From positions 62,159 to 126,158 of the forward strand of contig NZ_AXAJ01000003.1 of NCBI RefSeq assembly GCF_000472445.1: a stretch of DNA of 64,000 bases, in the 5' to 3' direction. This DNA comes from Burkholderia sp. WSM2230. GTDB taxonomy: Bacteria > Pseudomonadota > Gammaproteobacteria > Burkholderiales > Burkholderiaceae. Shown here in pieces: positions 50,845-59,508 of the stretch. Made by a program: the position numbers and the translations under genes. The stretch's first letter is position 1, and every line of letters starts with the position of its first letter. The notes under the pieces are model-generated. The model was not told where the DNA came from. It saw nothing but the letters and a program-made list of their open reading frames with translations, and ran no database searches.

Positions 50845-51215
50845 CTAGAATCGCGTCCGCAGACCGATGGTGGCAGCAACCTGACTGTTGTTTGACGATG
50901 CGGAAAGGCCCGTGATGTCCGCGGTAATACCCGAATTACCGGTACCGCTCACGTGCTGATAAACACCCTCGAGATAGACATCAACGCTTGGGCAACGAGT
51001 AGTCTGTGCGCAGACTATACGCACCGATACCTGTCGCGTTGTGCAGGCTGGTCTGCGTGATGACGAGGCCTGCTACCGCCGGACCGAATGAGTAGTTGAC
51101 GCCTGCACCGAAAGTCCGCTGAGTGCCTGCTATGAACGTCGCGTCGTCGGTCACTGCACCACCCGCGAATGTCGTTCCTGAATTGTTCAGTTGCAAATAG
51201 GACAAAGCGATAAAA
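50845..51215 (-). pseudogene. C-terminal fragment of a trimeric porin with a frameshift
   Basis: The minus strand encodes IALSYLQLNNSGTTFAGG, then FGAGVNYSFGPAVAGLVITQTSLHNATG, then a frame change near 50985. After it comes DVYLEGVYQHVSGTGNSG and a proper porin terminus ending LRTRF before a stop. The first half of the gene is missing: upstream of 51215 the sequence is unrelated. It is therefore both truncated and frameshifted. It resembles the intact porin at 49112 but is clearly a different paralogue. Confidence 0.85.
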
Positions 51216-51445
51216 CTTCGGAGCACTTGCCGACAAGGCTCATGGAATTCCGAAGCTTCGTTGTTGCACTTGAACAACGCGGACATGACCCGGCGCCAGT
51301 CTTTCTTCCGCGTCTTGACACCCGCATGCGAAGGTTTAGGCGTGACGATTGCTGGCGACTCAGCACAAGCCAGGTAACCCGGTCAAGACATCCGGAATCC
51401 CGGAAGTAGCGAAGCCTGGCGCGGTTGAAGCGAAGGATCCGTACT

Positions 51446-51757
51446 ATGAGCACACTGGAGACAAAGCGGTCGATTATCCCGGCTCTCGCGCTGCTGCTCG
51501 CCGGTTGCGCGACCGGCGGCATGCCGTACGCCGGGCCGCACCTCAGCCCGACAGAGTGTCGCGACCTCGCGGCGCTAAGGACAAACGCGCCCCCCACAAT
51601 GGCGGAACACCAGAGCGAACTGGCAGCCCTGAGGAAAGCGGGCTACGACCCGTCGCCCTGGTATGACGATCCGTACTACCCGGATGATCTGCAAGCGGCA
51701 CAGCGCCTCGTCGACTATTGGTTCCGAACCGAGTGTCAGCAGCTTGCGCCCGGCTGA
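51446..51757 (+). CDS. Small putative outer-membrane lipoprotein
   Basis: 103 residues with a lipoprotein signal ending in LLAGC, then a mature part with Pro/Tyr-rich DPSPWYDDPYYPDDLQAAQ and two further cysteines (PTECRDL and RTECQQ) that could form a disulfide. The start at 51446 is chosen for AAGGATCC upstream; TTG at 51425 is an alternative. It has a family-like look of short Burkholderia lipoproteins but no function I can name. Confidence 0.72.
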   Translation: MSTLETKRSIIPALALLLAGCATGGMPYAGPHLSPTECRDLAALRTNAPPTMAEHQSELAALRKAGYDPSPWYDDPYYPDDLQAAQRLVDYWFRTECQQLAPG

Positions 51758-52402
51758 GGCCAGCCATAAACCAGGTTGCGCTCCAGGTCGCATTTTTCCG
51801 CGCGCCTTCGTTATGGAAAGTCCATTCGCATCACACATCGAGCGCTTGCCATAGCGGGGCCAGGATTTGCTTGCCTCATTCTCATAAGGTGGCCTACATG
51901 AGCGGCGACAAGTTGATCGAGCCCGAAACCGCTGTCTGCGATTCTGTTGGACGGTCGCGGACCAGTCGGCTCGACACCGGACTGATCAGAGGACCTAAAC
52001 TGCGCGCTGTCCGCATTATCGTGATCGCTCACACTGATCGGCTCGCTCTCTGAAGAAAAACTGAAGATGCGATTACTGTCCAGTAAGAATGCGGCCGGTG
52101 CGCAAAGAGCAACCAAAAGCTGCGCTGTCTGCAACGACGAAATCGTGCAGCAGTGATTTGGCCAACTAATCGACGCGGAGCGATCCGTAACATCTGCTGG
52201 CTCGCAAGGGCGCACGTGGCAGCGAGCGAACTCTTTCTCTGCGGATCGAACAGCGCGAATGTGATTGCCGCGCCTGGGAAAACGATAGGAGCGGTCCCCA
52301 AGAGCGGTGCATATCCTGTATCTGTGACCACGGAATCGTGGTCCGCAGGCGTGCGCTGCATCTGCGGCGAATCACTCAACAGCGATTGCAGGGAGACATA
52401 CG
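51758..52402. other. 645-bp gap with no supported gene
   Basis: Both strands carry short open frames, but none shows a start with a ribosome-binding site, domain-like content or Burkholderia codon bias. Base composition is lower in GC than flanking genes. The right end must contain the promoter for the lipoprotein at 52403. Confidence 0.4.
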
Positions 52403-53632
52403 ATGTCAAGGTCTACATGGATGCGTGCCACGGTCGCATGCGCGATCGCTGTGCTCGGCGGCTGCGGCGGCGACGATCTTAATCAGACAGGACCGCGCCT
52501 GGTGGCGGATATTGCAGTGCCGAACGTGAAGGCGGGAGTCAATTTTTCATTTGATATCGGAACGGTGAGCGGTAGCCGCTACTACTTTACCGATCGCAAC
52601 AACGCTTCTCTTGACGTCGTCGACATCCCGACAAAGACGTTCGTGAAAGCTATTCAGGGCAGCGGAAACCTCGCGTTCGCGGGCCTTGGACCAGGGCCGA
52701 GTGCCACATCCGGACCCGACGGCGCGACGCCGGTCGGCGGCCTTGTTTATGCTGGCGACGTCAACTCGGTCAAGATCGTCGACCCTGCCGCGGGCAGCGT
52801 GCTCAGGAGCATCCCCGTCAGCACCACTGGCGTGAGAGCAGACGAAGGCTGCCTTGACCCGACCCACGGCATCTTCATGATTTCAAGTCCCGAGGAGCCG
52901 ACGCCGTTCGCCACCTTCATCAACACCAGTACGCAAAGCGTAATTGGGAAGGTTACCTTTACGGACACCTCGGGCAAGCCCACCGCCGGCCTCGAGGCCT
53001 GCGTATACGATGTGGCGAGCGATAACTTTTATGTGAATGTCGACGGCAGCACGGCCAATCCGCACGGAGAACTGGTCAAGCTGCCTGGCGCCGCGATTCG
53101 CGCAATACCGTCTGGGGGCTCGCAGAATTACACCAGCCTCTCCGGTGTTGCTATGTACCCCGAAGGAAATTGCGATCCAACCGGCCTCGCTCTCGGGCCG
53201 GGTACCGACATCGCTGTGGGTTGCAGGGAGGCGACTACGGGTGCGCCGCTGCTGCTGCAGATCTTCAACCGGACGAGCGGCGCGCTGGTCGCCTCGCTCA
53301 ATGCGGGCGGCGGAGACCAACTCGAATATGACGCCCCGACCAACCGGTATTACAACGCAGCGAGCCGCTGGACAGCATCTGGCAATGCGTCGGCAAATGG
53401 AGCGTGCACGGCGGCCTCGCCTTGCACGCCGGTGCTAACGATCATTGATGCCGGTACGCGAAGCGTCGTGACCCGTTTGAATACCGGCAACAACGCACAT
53501 TCGGTCGCAATCGATCCGGCAACGGGGCTCGTTTTTGTTCCCTACTCGTCCGCCACCGCGCCGGCCGGGTGCCCCAGCTGTGCGGCTAACGGTTTCGTCA
53601 ACGGTGGAGTGTCGGTGTTTGCCGCGCGATAA
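52403..53632 (+). CDS. YncE-like beta-propeller lipoprotein
   Basis: 409 residues. The lipoprotein signal ends in LGGC (C21) followed by Gly-Gly-Asp-Asp. The rest contains repeated beta-propeller-like blades, such as YYFTDRNNASLDVVDIPT, GLVYAGDVNSVKIVDPAAG, LEYDAPTNRYYNAA and NAHSVAIDPATGLVFVPYS. These recall YVTN/NHL-type repeats of surface or periplasmic proteins. Several Cys residues in the second half (AASPCTP, GCPSCAANG) are unusual for this fold. GGGAGACATA precedes the ATG. It sits 156 bp upstream of another lipoprotein gene. Confidence 0.8.
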   Translation: MSRSTWMRATVACAIAVLGGCGGDDLNQTGPRLVADIAVPNVKAGVNFSFDIGTVSGSRYYFTDRNNASLDVVDIPTKTFVKAIQGSGNLAFAGLGPGPSATSGPDGATPVGGLVYAGDVNSVKIVDPAAGSVLRSIPVSTTGVRADEGCLDPTHGIFMISSPEEPTPFATFINTSTQSVIGKVTFTDTSGKPTAGLEACVYDVASDNFYVNVDGSTANPHGELVKLPGAAIRAIPSGGSQNYTSLSGVAMYPEGNCDPTGLALGPGTDIAVGCREATTGAPLLLQIFNRTSGALVASLNAGGGDQLEYDAPTNRYYNAASRWTASGNASANGACTAASPCTPVLTIIDAGTRSVVTRLNTGNNAHSVAIDPATGLVFVPYSSATAPAGCPSCAANGFVNGGVSVFAAR

Positions 53633-53788
53633 CCCGGCGTCGTCCGCATCGGCTCCTGCGGTCCTCCCGTCCCGCGCATGTTATCTATCGCACGGTTGTT
53701 GGCAGACGAACGGCCTAATGTTTCTCCGCACAGCGCCTCGGTTACTTCGCGACGCATTGTAAAACTACAACAACGTGGGGGAACAACA

Positions 53789-54880
53789 ATGAAGACCTAT
53801 CTCGTGATACTTGCCGCCGCTTCACTGGCTGCTTGCGGCGGCGGCGGCGGCAGCAGCACGTCAGCCGCGTCAGCTGCTCCGACAACCAGCCAGGCCTGCT
53901 CAGGCGGTCCGTACACAACGGACGCCACAAAAGTTTGCACGGATGCGGGCGGTCATCTCGTCACGGCATATGTGTACGCAATGCCTACGACCGTGATCCC
54001 GGATGGGACCATCATCTCCTCTGACACTACCTGGGCGCCTGGAGGATCGCCGTACCTTATCGCAGGCAAGGTACAGATCGCCAAGGGCGTCACCCTGACG
54101 GTCCCGGACAACACTATCGTTGAAGCGCTTAGACGGGTGCCTTGCAAGGCCGATTGCATCGGTACACCGCCAACTACGGGCATTATCAATGTAGCCGGCA
54201 CGCTCGCTGTTGGCGGCACCAACACCACGCAGTTGCTGGGCGTGACGGTCAGCAACATTAGCCCCGATACCAGCGGCGGCACCGTCAACATTCAGCATAC
54301 GGTGCTTCAGGACGCGTTTATCCAACTGAGTCGCGATGCCTCGTTTTCGATGACCTACAGCCAGGCTTTGCATCTGAATGTTTCGCCGATTGTCCGCGCC
54401 GGCGTCACCACCTATGAGGCGGGCACTAACGGCTATCCTAGCTTCAGGAATTCGACAATCAAGTACAACTCGTTCATCGATTCAGCGTCTTTTGCATTCG
54501 ACCCATCCGTAGTTATGCAGAACAATCTGTTCGTCAACATGGTTGATCCACTGGTGCTGATCAACGACTTCCCGACGAACGGGCAAGCGCCGGCGGGCAT
54601 CGCGCGAAACAATTCATTCCTCTTCAAGAAGGATTCGCCCAATCCGAATCGCATGGTGATCGAGTCGCACGGTACGTACGATGCGTCCGCGGTGCACACG
54701 TTGGACTTCTCGAACAACTTCTGGGGCGTGACAGACAACACGACGATCCAGTCGCGCATCCAGGACAGCACGAACACGAGCAATCCGCGGCTGCCTAATG
54801 TGATCAACTATGCACCGCCCGCAACGGCGGCTGATCCAGCCACGCCGGCCGATCCGCAAATCGGTACGCCGAACATATAG
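53789..54880 (+). CDS. Lipoprotein with beta-helix-like fold
   Basis: 363 residues. Signal peptide with lipobox LAAC (C16), then a poly-Gly spacer and Ser/Ala linker (about 17-32). The remaining protein is rich in Val, Asn and Thr with recurrent short strands (GTLAVGGTNTTQLLGVTV, GGTVNIQHTVLQDAFI, RNSTIKYNSFIDSASF), typical of right-handed beta-helices. That suggests a surface-exposed or polysaccharide-interacting protein, but no catalytic motif is seen. GGGGGAACAACA precedes the ATG. Function unknown. Confidence 0.75.
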   Translation: MKTYLVILAAASLAACGGGGGSSTSAASAAPTTSQACSGGPYTTDATKVCTDAGGHLVTAYVYAMPTTVIPDGTIISSDTTWAPGGSPYLIAGKVQIAKGVTLTVPDNTIVEALRRVPCKADCIGTPPTTGIINVAGTLAVGGTNTTQLLGVTVSNISPDTSGGTVNIQHTVLQDAFIQLSRDASFSMTYSQALHLNVSPIVRAGVTTYEAGTNGYPSFRNSTIKYNSFIDSASFAFDPSVVMQNNLFVNMVDPLVLINDFPTNGQAPAGIARNNSFLFKKDSPNPNRMVIESHGTYDASAVHTLDFSNNFWGVTDNTTIQSRIQDSTNTSNPRLPNVINYAPPATAADPATPADPQIGTPNI

Positions 54881-55080
54881 GCGAGAGCGCGTCAAGGCCG
54901 CACATCGCAGAGGAATACTGCGGTTGCGGCCGCGCACAGGTGAGGCGCGAAGCGGCGAGGGGCAGGCATGGCTGGCGATAAAGGTCACAGATCCACGACA
55001 TCGCGAGTGGCTCGTGCCGATGTCGGGAGAAGGCCATGCATCGCGTGGCCTCCGGAGACCGCAGCGCAGCGCCTGGACGC

Positions 55081-56184
55081 TCAGTGACGACGCGGATGCT
55101 CAAGGAAAAACCGCACCATCTCCGCACTGGCGTTGGGGCCGGATGGATCGGTATAGCTGCCGCTTGAAGAGCCCCCGGCCCACGCATGAGGCGCGCCGTG
55201 GATGATCCATAGTTCGGCATCTATCCCGTCTCGTGACGTCATGTGTTGGACCGTATGCTTGCGCGCGTGGCCACTAGCGCCCGACGCACGAGCGCGTGTC
55301 GCTTCACTCGCGCAGAATCCGTGTACCAATCCGTTGGCGTTGGCAGGGTGCACTGTCGCATCCGCATCGCCGTGAAAGACGATGAGCGGGCATTGAGACG
55401 CCTGTCCGCCGTGAGTGTCCGCCCGGCCAGGTTTCTGCGCTCTCGATCTGCCCTTGCCGCCGCGCATCGCCGCCAGCGCGGATGGCAAGTCGTGCGCGCA
55501 TCCGACGGGCAGGCCCGAATGGACACCCGCTGCTGCGTACAGATCGGGATAGGCTTGCGCTACGATCGCCGCCATCGCGCCGCCGGCCGAAAGACCCGCC
55601 ACGAAGACGCGCTTCGGATCGACGTTGTAATTTGCCATGACGTCGCGCGTGATGCCCGCGATCAGCGACGGCTCACCCTGGTCGCGCTGCTGATCGGCAG
55701 GCCTGAACCAGTTCCAGCATTTCGAGGCATTTGCGCCTTGGGGCTGGGTCGGATAAGCGACGATAAAGCGGTGCGTTTCCGCGAGTGCGTTCATCCGCGT
55801 GCCGGCTGCGAAATCGTCGGCGTCCTGCGTGCAGCCGTGCAGCATGACGATGAGGGGCAGGGGATCACCGCGATAATGACTCGGGACGTAGACCTTGTAA
55901 TTACGCTGGCCCGCGGCGTTGACGTAGCGCCGCATGCTGAAGTGCCCGCGATCCTGCACATCCGGTTCGCTCTGCGCCGTATGGGCATGATGCGGGCGTT
56001 GCAGAAGGTCGGCGACGCGCGTTGTCGTCGTGTTGTCATGCCGGTCTGCATACACGGCTGCCACGTCCGTCGGCTCACCACGCATGGCGCGCTTGACGAT
56101 CTGCGCGGCCGCAGCGGGGTCGTTGTTGCGAAAGAGTGCGAACGCCTCTTTCATCGAATCCAGAAAGCCTTCGTTAAGTTTCAT
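55081..56184 (-). CDS. PHB-depolymerase-family esterase
   Basis: 367-residue alpha/beta hydrolase of the poly(3-hydroxybutyrate) depolymerase/feruloyl esterase type. Motifs: oxyanion HGCTQ (116-120), nucleophile GLSAGG (S199), Asp in VFHGDADATVHP and His in HGAPHAWAGG. The N-terminus MKLNEGFLDSMKEAF is the signature of a subgroup in Burkholderia without a classical signal peptide, so a role on intracellular polymer is possible. It follows a CopG-like regulator by 33 bp. Confidence 0.88.
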   Translation of the reverse strand: MKLNEGFLDSMKEAFALFRNNDPAAAAQIVKRAMRGEPTDVAAVYADRHDNTTTTRVADLLQRPHHAHTAQSEPDVQDRGHFSMRRYVNAAGQRNYKVYVPSHYRGDPLPLIVMLHGCTQDADDFAAGTRMNALAETHRFIVAYPTQPQGANASKCWNWFRPADQQRDQGEPSLIAGITRDVMANYNVDPKRVFVAGLSAGGAMAAIVAQAYPDLYAAAGVHSGLPVGCAHDLPSALAAMRGGKGRSRAQKPGRADTHGGQASQCPLIVFHGDADATVHPANANGLVHGFCASEATRARASGASGHARKHTVQHMTSRDGIDAELWIIHGAPHAWAGGSSSGSYTDPSGPNASAEMVRFFLEHPRRH

Positions 56185-56217
56185 GTTTTTTCCGTTAGCG
56201 GGAAAGAGTCAGGGGCG

Positions 56218-56634
56218 TCAGCGGATTCGATCCGCCAGCGCCGCCTTGACCGCCGGTGAAGCATGGAGCGCGCCTCGAACCAGAATCGAGTCGATCGCTG
56301 CCAGCGCAAGCTCGGGTGAGACGTCCGTGGCAATGCTTGCCAATCCCAGCACCTGAATTCGGAGCCGCTGATTTGCCGCGCGCGCTGCCTCAAGGTCCTG
56401 TTTCGAGAAATGCTGAAGACCCAGTACCAACTCACGGCGCGTCACTGTTTCTTTAACGGCCGGAGCATGAATCGACAGCTGATTGCGGATGGCGGTACGG
56501 ATCAGATCAGTGCGGTTCGAGTAAAAGCCCTCTTCAACCAGCAGATCGATTTGCCCCAGGTCGACTGGGCCAAGGTTGATCGTTATTTTCTCGGTCTCGC
56601 TGCCTCGTGAGCGATCCGGCACTTCTTTCGCCAT
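56218..56634 (-). CDS. CopG/ribbon-helix-helix-like regulator
   Basis: 138 residues. The central part (about 18-60) has KITINLGPVDLGQIDLLVEEG and FYSNRTDLIRTAIRNQL, a CopG-type ribbon-helix-helix layout, followed by a helical C-terminal region of unknown role. The start at 56634 (MAKEVPDRS) is preceded by GGAGGATATTCCCAC; the longer start at 56658 is less likely. It probably controls its own operon with the downstream esterase; a role in polyhydroxyalkanoate regulation is an inference from context. Confidence 0.78.
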   Translation of the reverse strand: MAKEVPDRSRGSETEKITINLGPVDLGQIDLLVEEGFYSNRTDLIRTAIRNQLSIHAPAVKETVTRRELVLGLQHFSKQDLEAARAANQRLRIQVLGLASIATDVSPELALAAIDSILVRGALHASPAVKAALADRIR

Positions 56635-56888
56635 GTGGGAATATCCTCCGCTTGCCATCCATATGGATGGTTATAGGCTGTTTTTCTGTCGGTGTCAACG
56701 CATCCCGCGGTAATGATCCTCGCAGACGAGAACCGCGGTTGTGCTCCGGTAAGAAGGCGGAAAACGCAGAAGGATCGGCATGCGTCCGCGACCTCAATGG
56801 CTATTCTTCAGACGTCGCGACCAACGCCTGCCCGGTCGGTTTTGCGGGTCGTGGCAGCCATTCTGCGACTGCGCGGAAAGGGGGATGT

Positions 56889-59291
56889 ATGAAACTTTCC
56901 AGATCAACTCGGTCCGCGCGACGCACATTGCGTCGTCGAGAGTCGAACGGAACCTTCTGGCTCGTTATTGGCATTTCGCTTACGGGCCTCTGCTTTGCGC
57001 ATGCGACGCTTGCGGCGGGCCCACTTCCACAAGGCGGCACATACGTGGCCGGCATGGGCGCGATAGCAAGCCAGGGCAACGGCCTCCTGATCACGCAACC
57101 GGGTTCGACGCGCGGCGTGATCGACTGGAACAGCTTTTCGATCGGCAGGAACAACAGCGTCACGTTCGACAACGGCTCGGGCGCCACGCTGAACCGCGTG
57201 ACCGGCGGCTCGCCGTCCGCGATCTTCGGCAGGCTAAGTGCAACGGGCAGCCTGTACGTGATCAATCCGCAAGGCATTGTCGTGGGGCCATCAGGCGTGA
57301 TCAGCACGGGTGGCCGCTTTGTCGCGTCCACGCTCGACGTCTGTAACTGCGCGTTCATGCGGGGCGGTGACACACTCACGCTGTCGGGCGGCTCGGACGC
57401 AAGCGTGATCAACCTCGGCAGGATCAGCTCGAGCGGCGGCGACGTCTTCCTGATTGCACGGCGCACCGTCATCAACGCGGGCGCCGTCGCTGCACCCAAC
57501 GGTACGGCAGAACTGGCCGCCGGCGCAAAGATCCTGTTGCAGGACTCGAACAGCAGCAGGCAGGTATTCGTGCAGACCGGCAGTCAGGGCAGCGTTGTCA
57601 ACAGAGGGCAGATCGAGGCGGCGCAAATCAGCTTGCAAGCTGTCGATGGGAACGTCTACGCGCTTGCTGGCGGCGGCACGCGCATCCGCGCGACGGGCAC
57701 GGCGAATCGGGAAGGTCATGTGTGGCTCGTCGCCGATGGTGGGCGTGTCGCGCAGTACGGCAGGATCGACGCAAGCAACGCGGACGGCAGCGGCGGAACC
57801 GTCGATACGCAAGCGGCACAACTGGCGTTCGGCGAGCATGCAGCGGTTCACGCAGGCCAATGGAATCTTTCGACGCCCACCTTCACGATCGATGACGCCG
57901 CGGCCCGCGCGTTGCAGCGCAGCCTGAATGCAGGCACCTCGGTCGATGTGACCACGACGGGCGCCAACGGCGCGACGGGCGACCTGGGCGTCGCGTCGCG
58001 CCTGAACTGGAGCGGTTCGGCTTCGCTTACGCTCGCCGCCTATCACAACGTCTTGCTGACGACGGGCACGACCGTCGCGAACAACGGCGTGGGCAGTCTG
58101 ACCTTGCGCGCCGACGCATCCGGCATCGACAACGGCGGCAGCGTCATCAACAACGGCACCATCGACTGGTCGAAAAGTACTGGCACCGTCAGCGCACTTT
58201 ACGATATGAACGGCAGTTACAGCCCCGGCACGCTGGCGGGCAATCCGGCCTGGAGCGCACCACTGTACAGCGGACTTGTGGAGCAGATAACTGCCTACCA
58301 GCTCGTCAATTCGATCGCGGACCTGCAGAACGTCGCGAACAATCTCGCAGGCATCTATGCGCTCGGCAAGGATATCGACGCAAGCGCGACGAGTACTTCG
58401 GTCTCCTTCGTTTCGATCGGCAGCGCGAGCGCGCCTTTCACCGGGCAACTGGATGGCATGGGCCATGTCATCGACCAGTTTAATCAACGTGACCAGAGCT
58501 CGTCTTCGCTTGCGGCCGGACTATTTGGCGTGATCGGTCCCGCGGGGGTCATTCGCAATGTGGGCATGACGAACGCCAGTGTCGCGACGAATGTCTATTT
58601 TCCGGCCGGAATACCCTTCGGAATACTGGCCGGGCAAAACCAGGGCTTGATTACATATGCTCATACCAGTGGCTCCCGGAGCGCCGGCTCGTTTGAGGGT
58701 GCGGCGGTCGGAGGTCTGGTGGGGCGCAACGATGGTCTGATCGAGCGCTCGTCGAGCAGTGCGGTGCTCAGCAACGGTGGTTTGCTCGGCGGACTCGTCG
58801 GCGCTAATTTCGGCACCATCAGCCAATCGTATATAAACGGGGACGTCGGTCCGAATGTGCATGGTAACGGGGGTGGCCTCGTGGGCCACAACGGGGGAAC
58901 CGTGTCACAGTCGTACGCGACTGGTTCGACCTTCGGCCTTTTTTCGGCTGGTGGACTGGTTTACTCGAATGGCGGCGTGATCGAGCAGTCGTTCGCCTCC
59001 GGCCCGGTTCAAGGCCCCTCGTATCAAGGTCCGGCTTACGGCACTTATGGCGCAATCGCAGCGTCCAACGGCGGGACCATCGCAACCAACGTCTACTGGA
59101 ACAAAGAGACAACGACACGAACGGTAAGCACAGGGGCTGGTACGCAACTGCCCGCGGCGAACGGCCTGACAACCGCGCAGATGAGCAACCCGGCCAGCTT
59201 CGACGCATCGTGGGACTTCAGTGCGACGGGGGCGTGGGTCATACCGGCGGGCGCGACTCACCCGATTCTCCGCTGGCAACTGGCGCAATAG
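56889..59291 (+). CDS. Two-partner-secretion exoprotein (TpsA) with GLUG repeats
   Basis: 800 residues. A long basic signal region (1-42, ending TLAAGP) precedes a filamentous-haemagglutinin N-terminal TPS domain (about 43-160), with GVIDWNSFSIGRNNSVTFDNG, VTGGSPSAIFGRLSATGSLYVINPQGIVVG and SGVISTGGRFV. A beta-helix follows. GLUG-type repeats lie at about 610-720 (GGLVGRNDGLIERSS, GGLVGANFGTISQSYINGD, GGGLVGHNGGTVSQSYATG). GGGGGATGT precedes the ATG. No outer-membrane TpsB transporter gene is nearby, so it would need a distant partner. Surface adhesin function is inferred from family. Confidence 0.87.
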   Translation: MKLSRSTRSARRTLRRRESNGTFWLVIGISLTGLCFAHATLAAGPLPQGGTYVAGMGAIASQGNGLLITQPGSTRGVIDWNSFSIGRNNSVTFDNGSGATLNRVTGGSPSAIFGRLSATGSLYVINPQGIVVGPSGVISTGGRFVASTLDVCNCAFMRGGDTLTLSGGSDASVINLGRISSSGGDVFLIARRTVINAGAVAAPNGTAELAAGAKILLQDSNSSRQVFVQTGSQGSVVNRGQIEAAQISLQAVDGNVYALAGGGTRIRATGTANREGHVWLVADGGRVAQYGRIDASNADGSGGTVDTQAAQLAFGEHAAVHAGQWNLSTPTFTIDDAAARALQRSLNAGTSVDVTTTGANGATGDLGVASRLNWSGSASLTLAAYHNVLLTTGTTVANNGVGSLTLRADASGIDNGGSVINNGTIDWSKSTGTVSALYDMNGSYSPGTLAGNPAWSAPLYSGLVEQITAYQLVNSIADLQNVANNLAGIYALGKDIDASATSTSVSFVSIGSASAPFTGQLDGMGHVIDQFNQRDQSSSSLAAGLFGVIGPAGVIRNVGMTNASVATNVYFPAGIPFGILAGQNQGLITYAHTSGSRSAGSFEGAAVGGLVGRNDGLIERSSSSAVLSNGGLLGGLVGANFGTISQSYINGDVGPNVHGNGGGLVGHNGGTVSQSYATGSTFGLFSAGGLVYSNGGVIEQSFASGPVQGPSYQGPAYGTYGAIAASNGGTIATNVYWNKETTTRTVSTGAGTQLPAANGLTTAQMSNPASFDASWDFSATGAWVIPAGATHPILRWQLAQ

Positions 59292-59508
59292 AAGCTGTAG
59301 ACAACTGGGGCGCGCACGCACAAATGGCTGCGCCGCCGCGCGTCGCCTTGCCTTGCCGCGCTCGCGTCGGACAACTGCCACAGCCTCAAAGAGTCGGCGA
59401 GCTGATGTCCGACGCGTGAGCGGAGTAGACGCGGAGTGGACCTTGCGGTCCTGATCGCGTCTGCTCCACCTCGCGCGACGATATGCGTTTGGGCTGCCTG
59501 GGGCGTCG
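59292..59508. other. Gap between convergent TpsA and phosphoesterase genes
   Basis: 217 bp with no gene and no clear intrinsic terminator in either direction. Confidence 0.4.

Noticed and set aside
52029..52409. 126-codon minus-strand frame in the 645-bp gap
   Set aside because: No ribosome-binding site, no domain, and biased composition; insufficient to call a gene.
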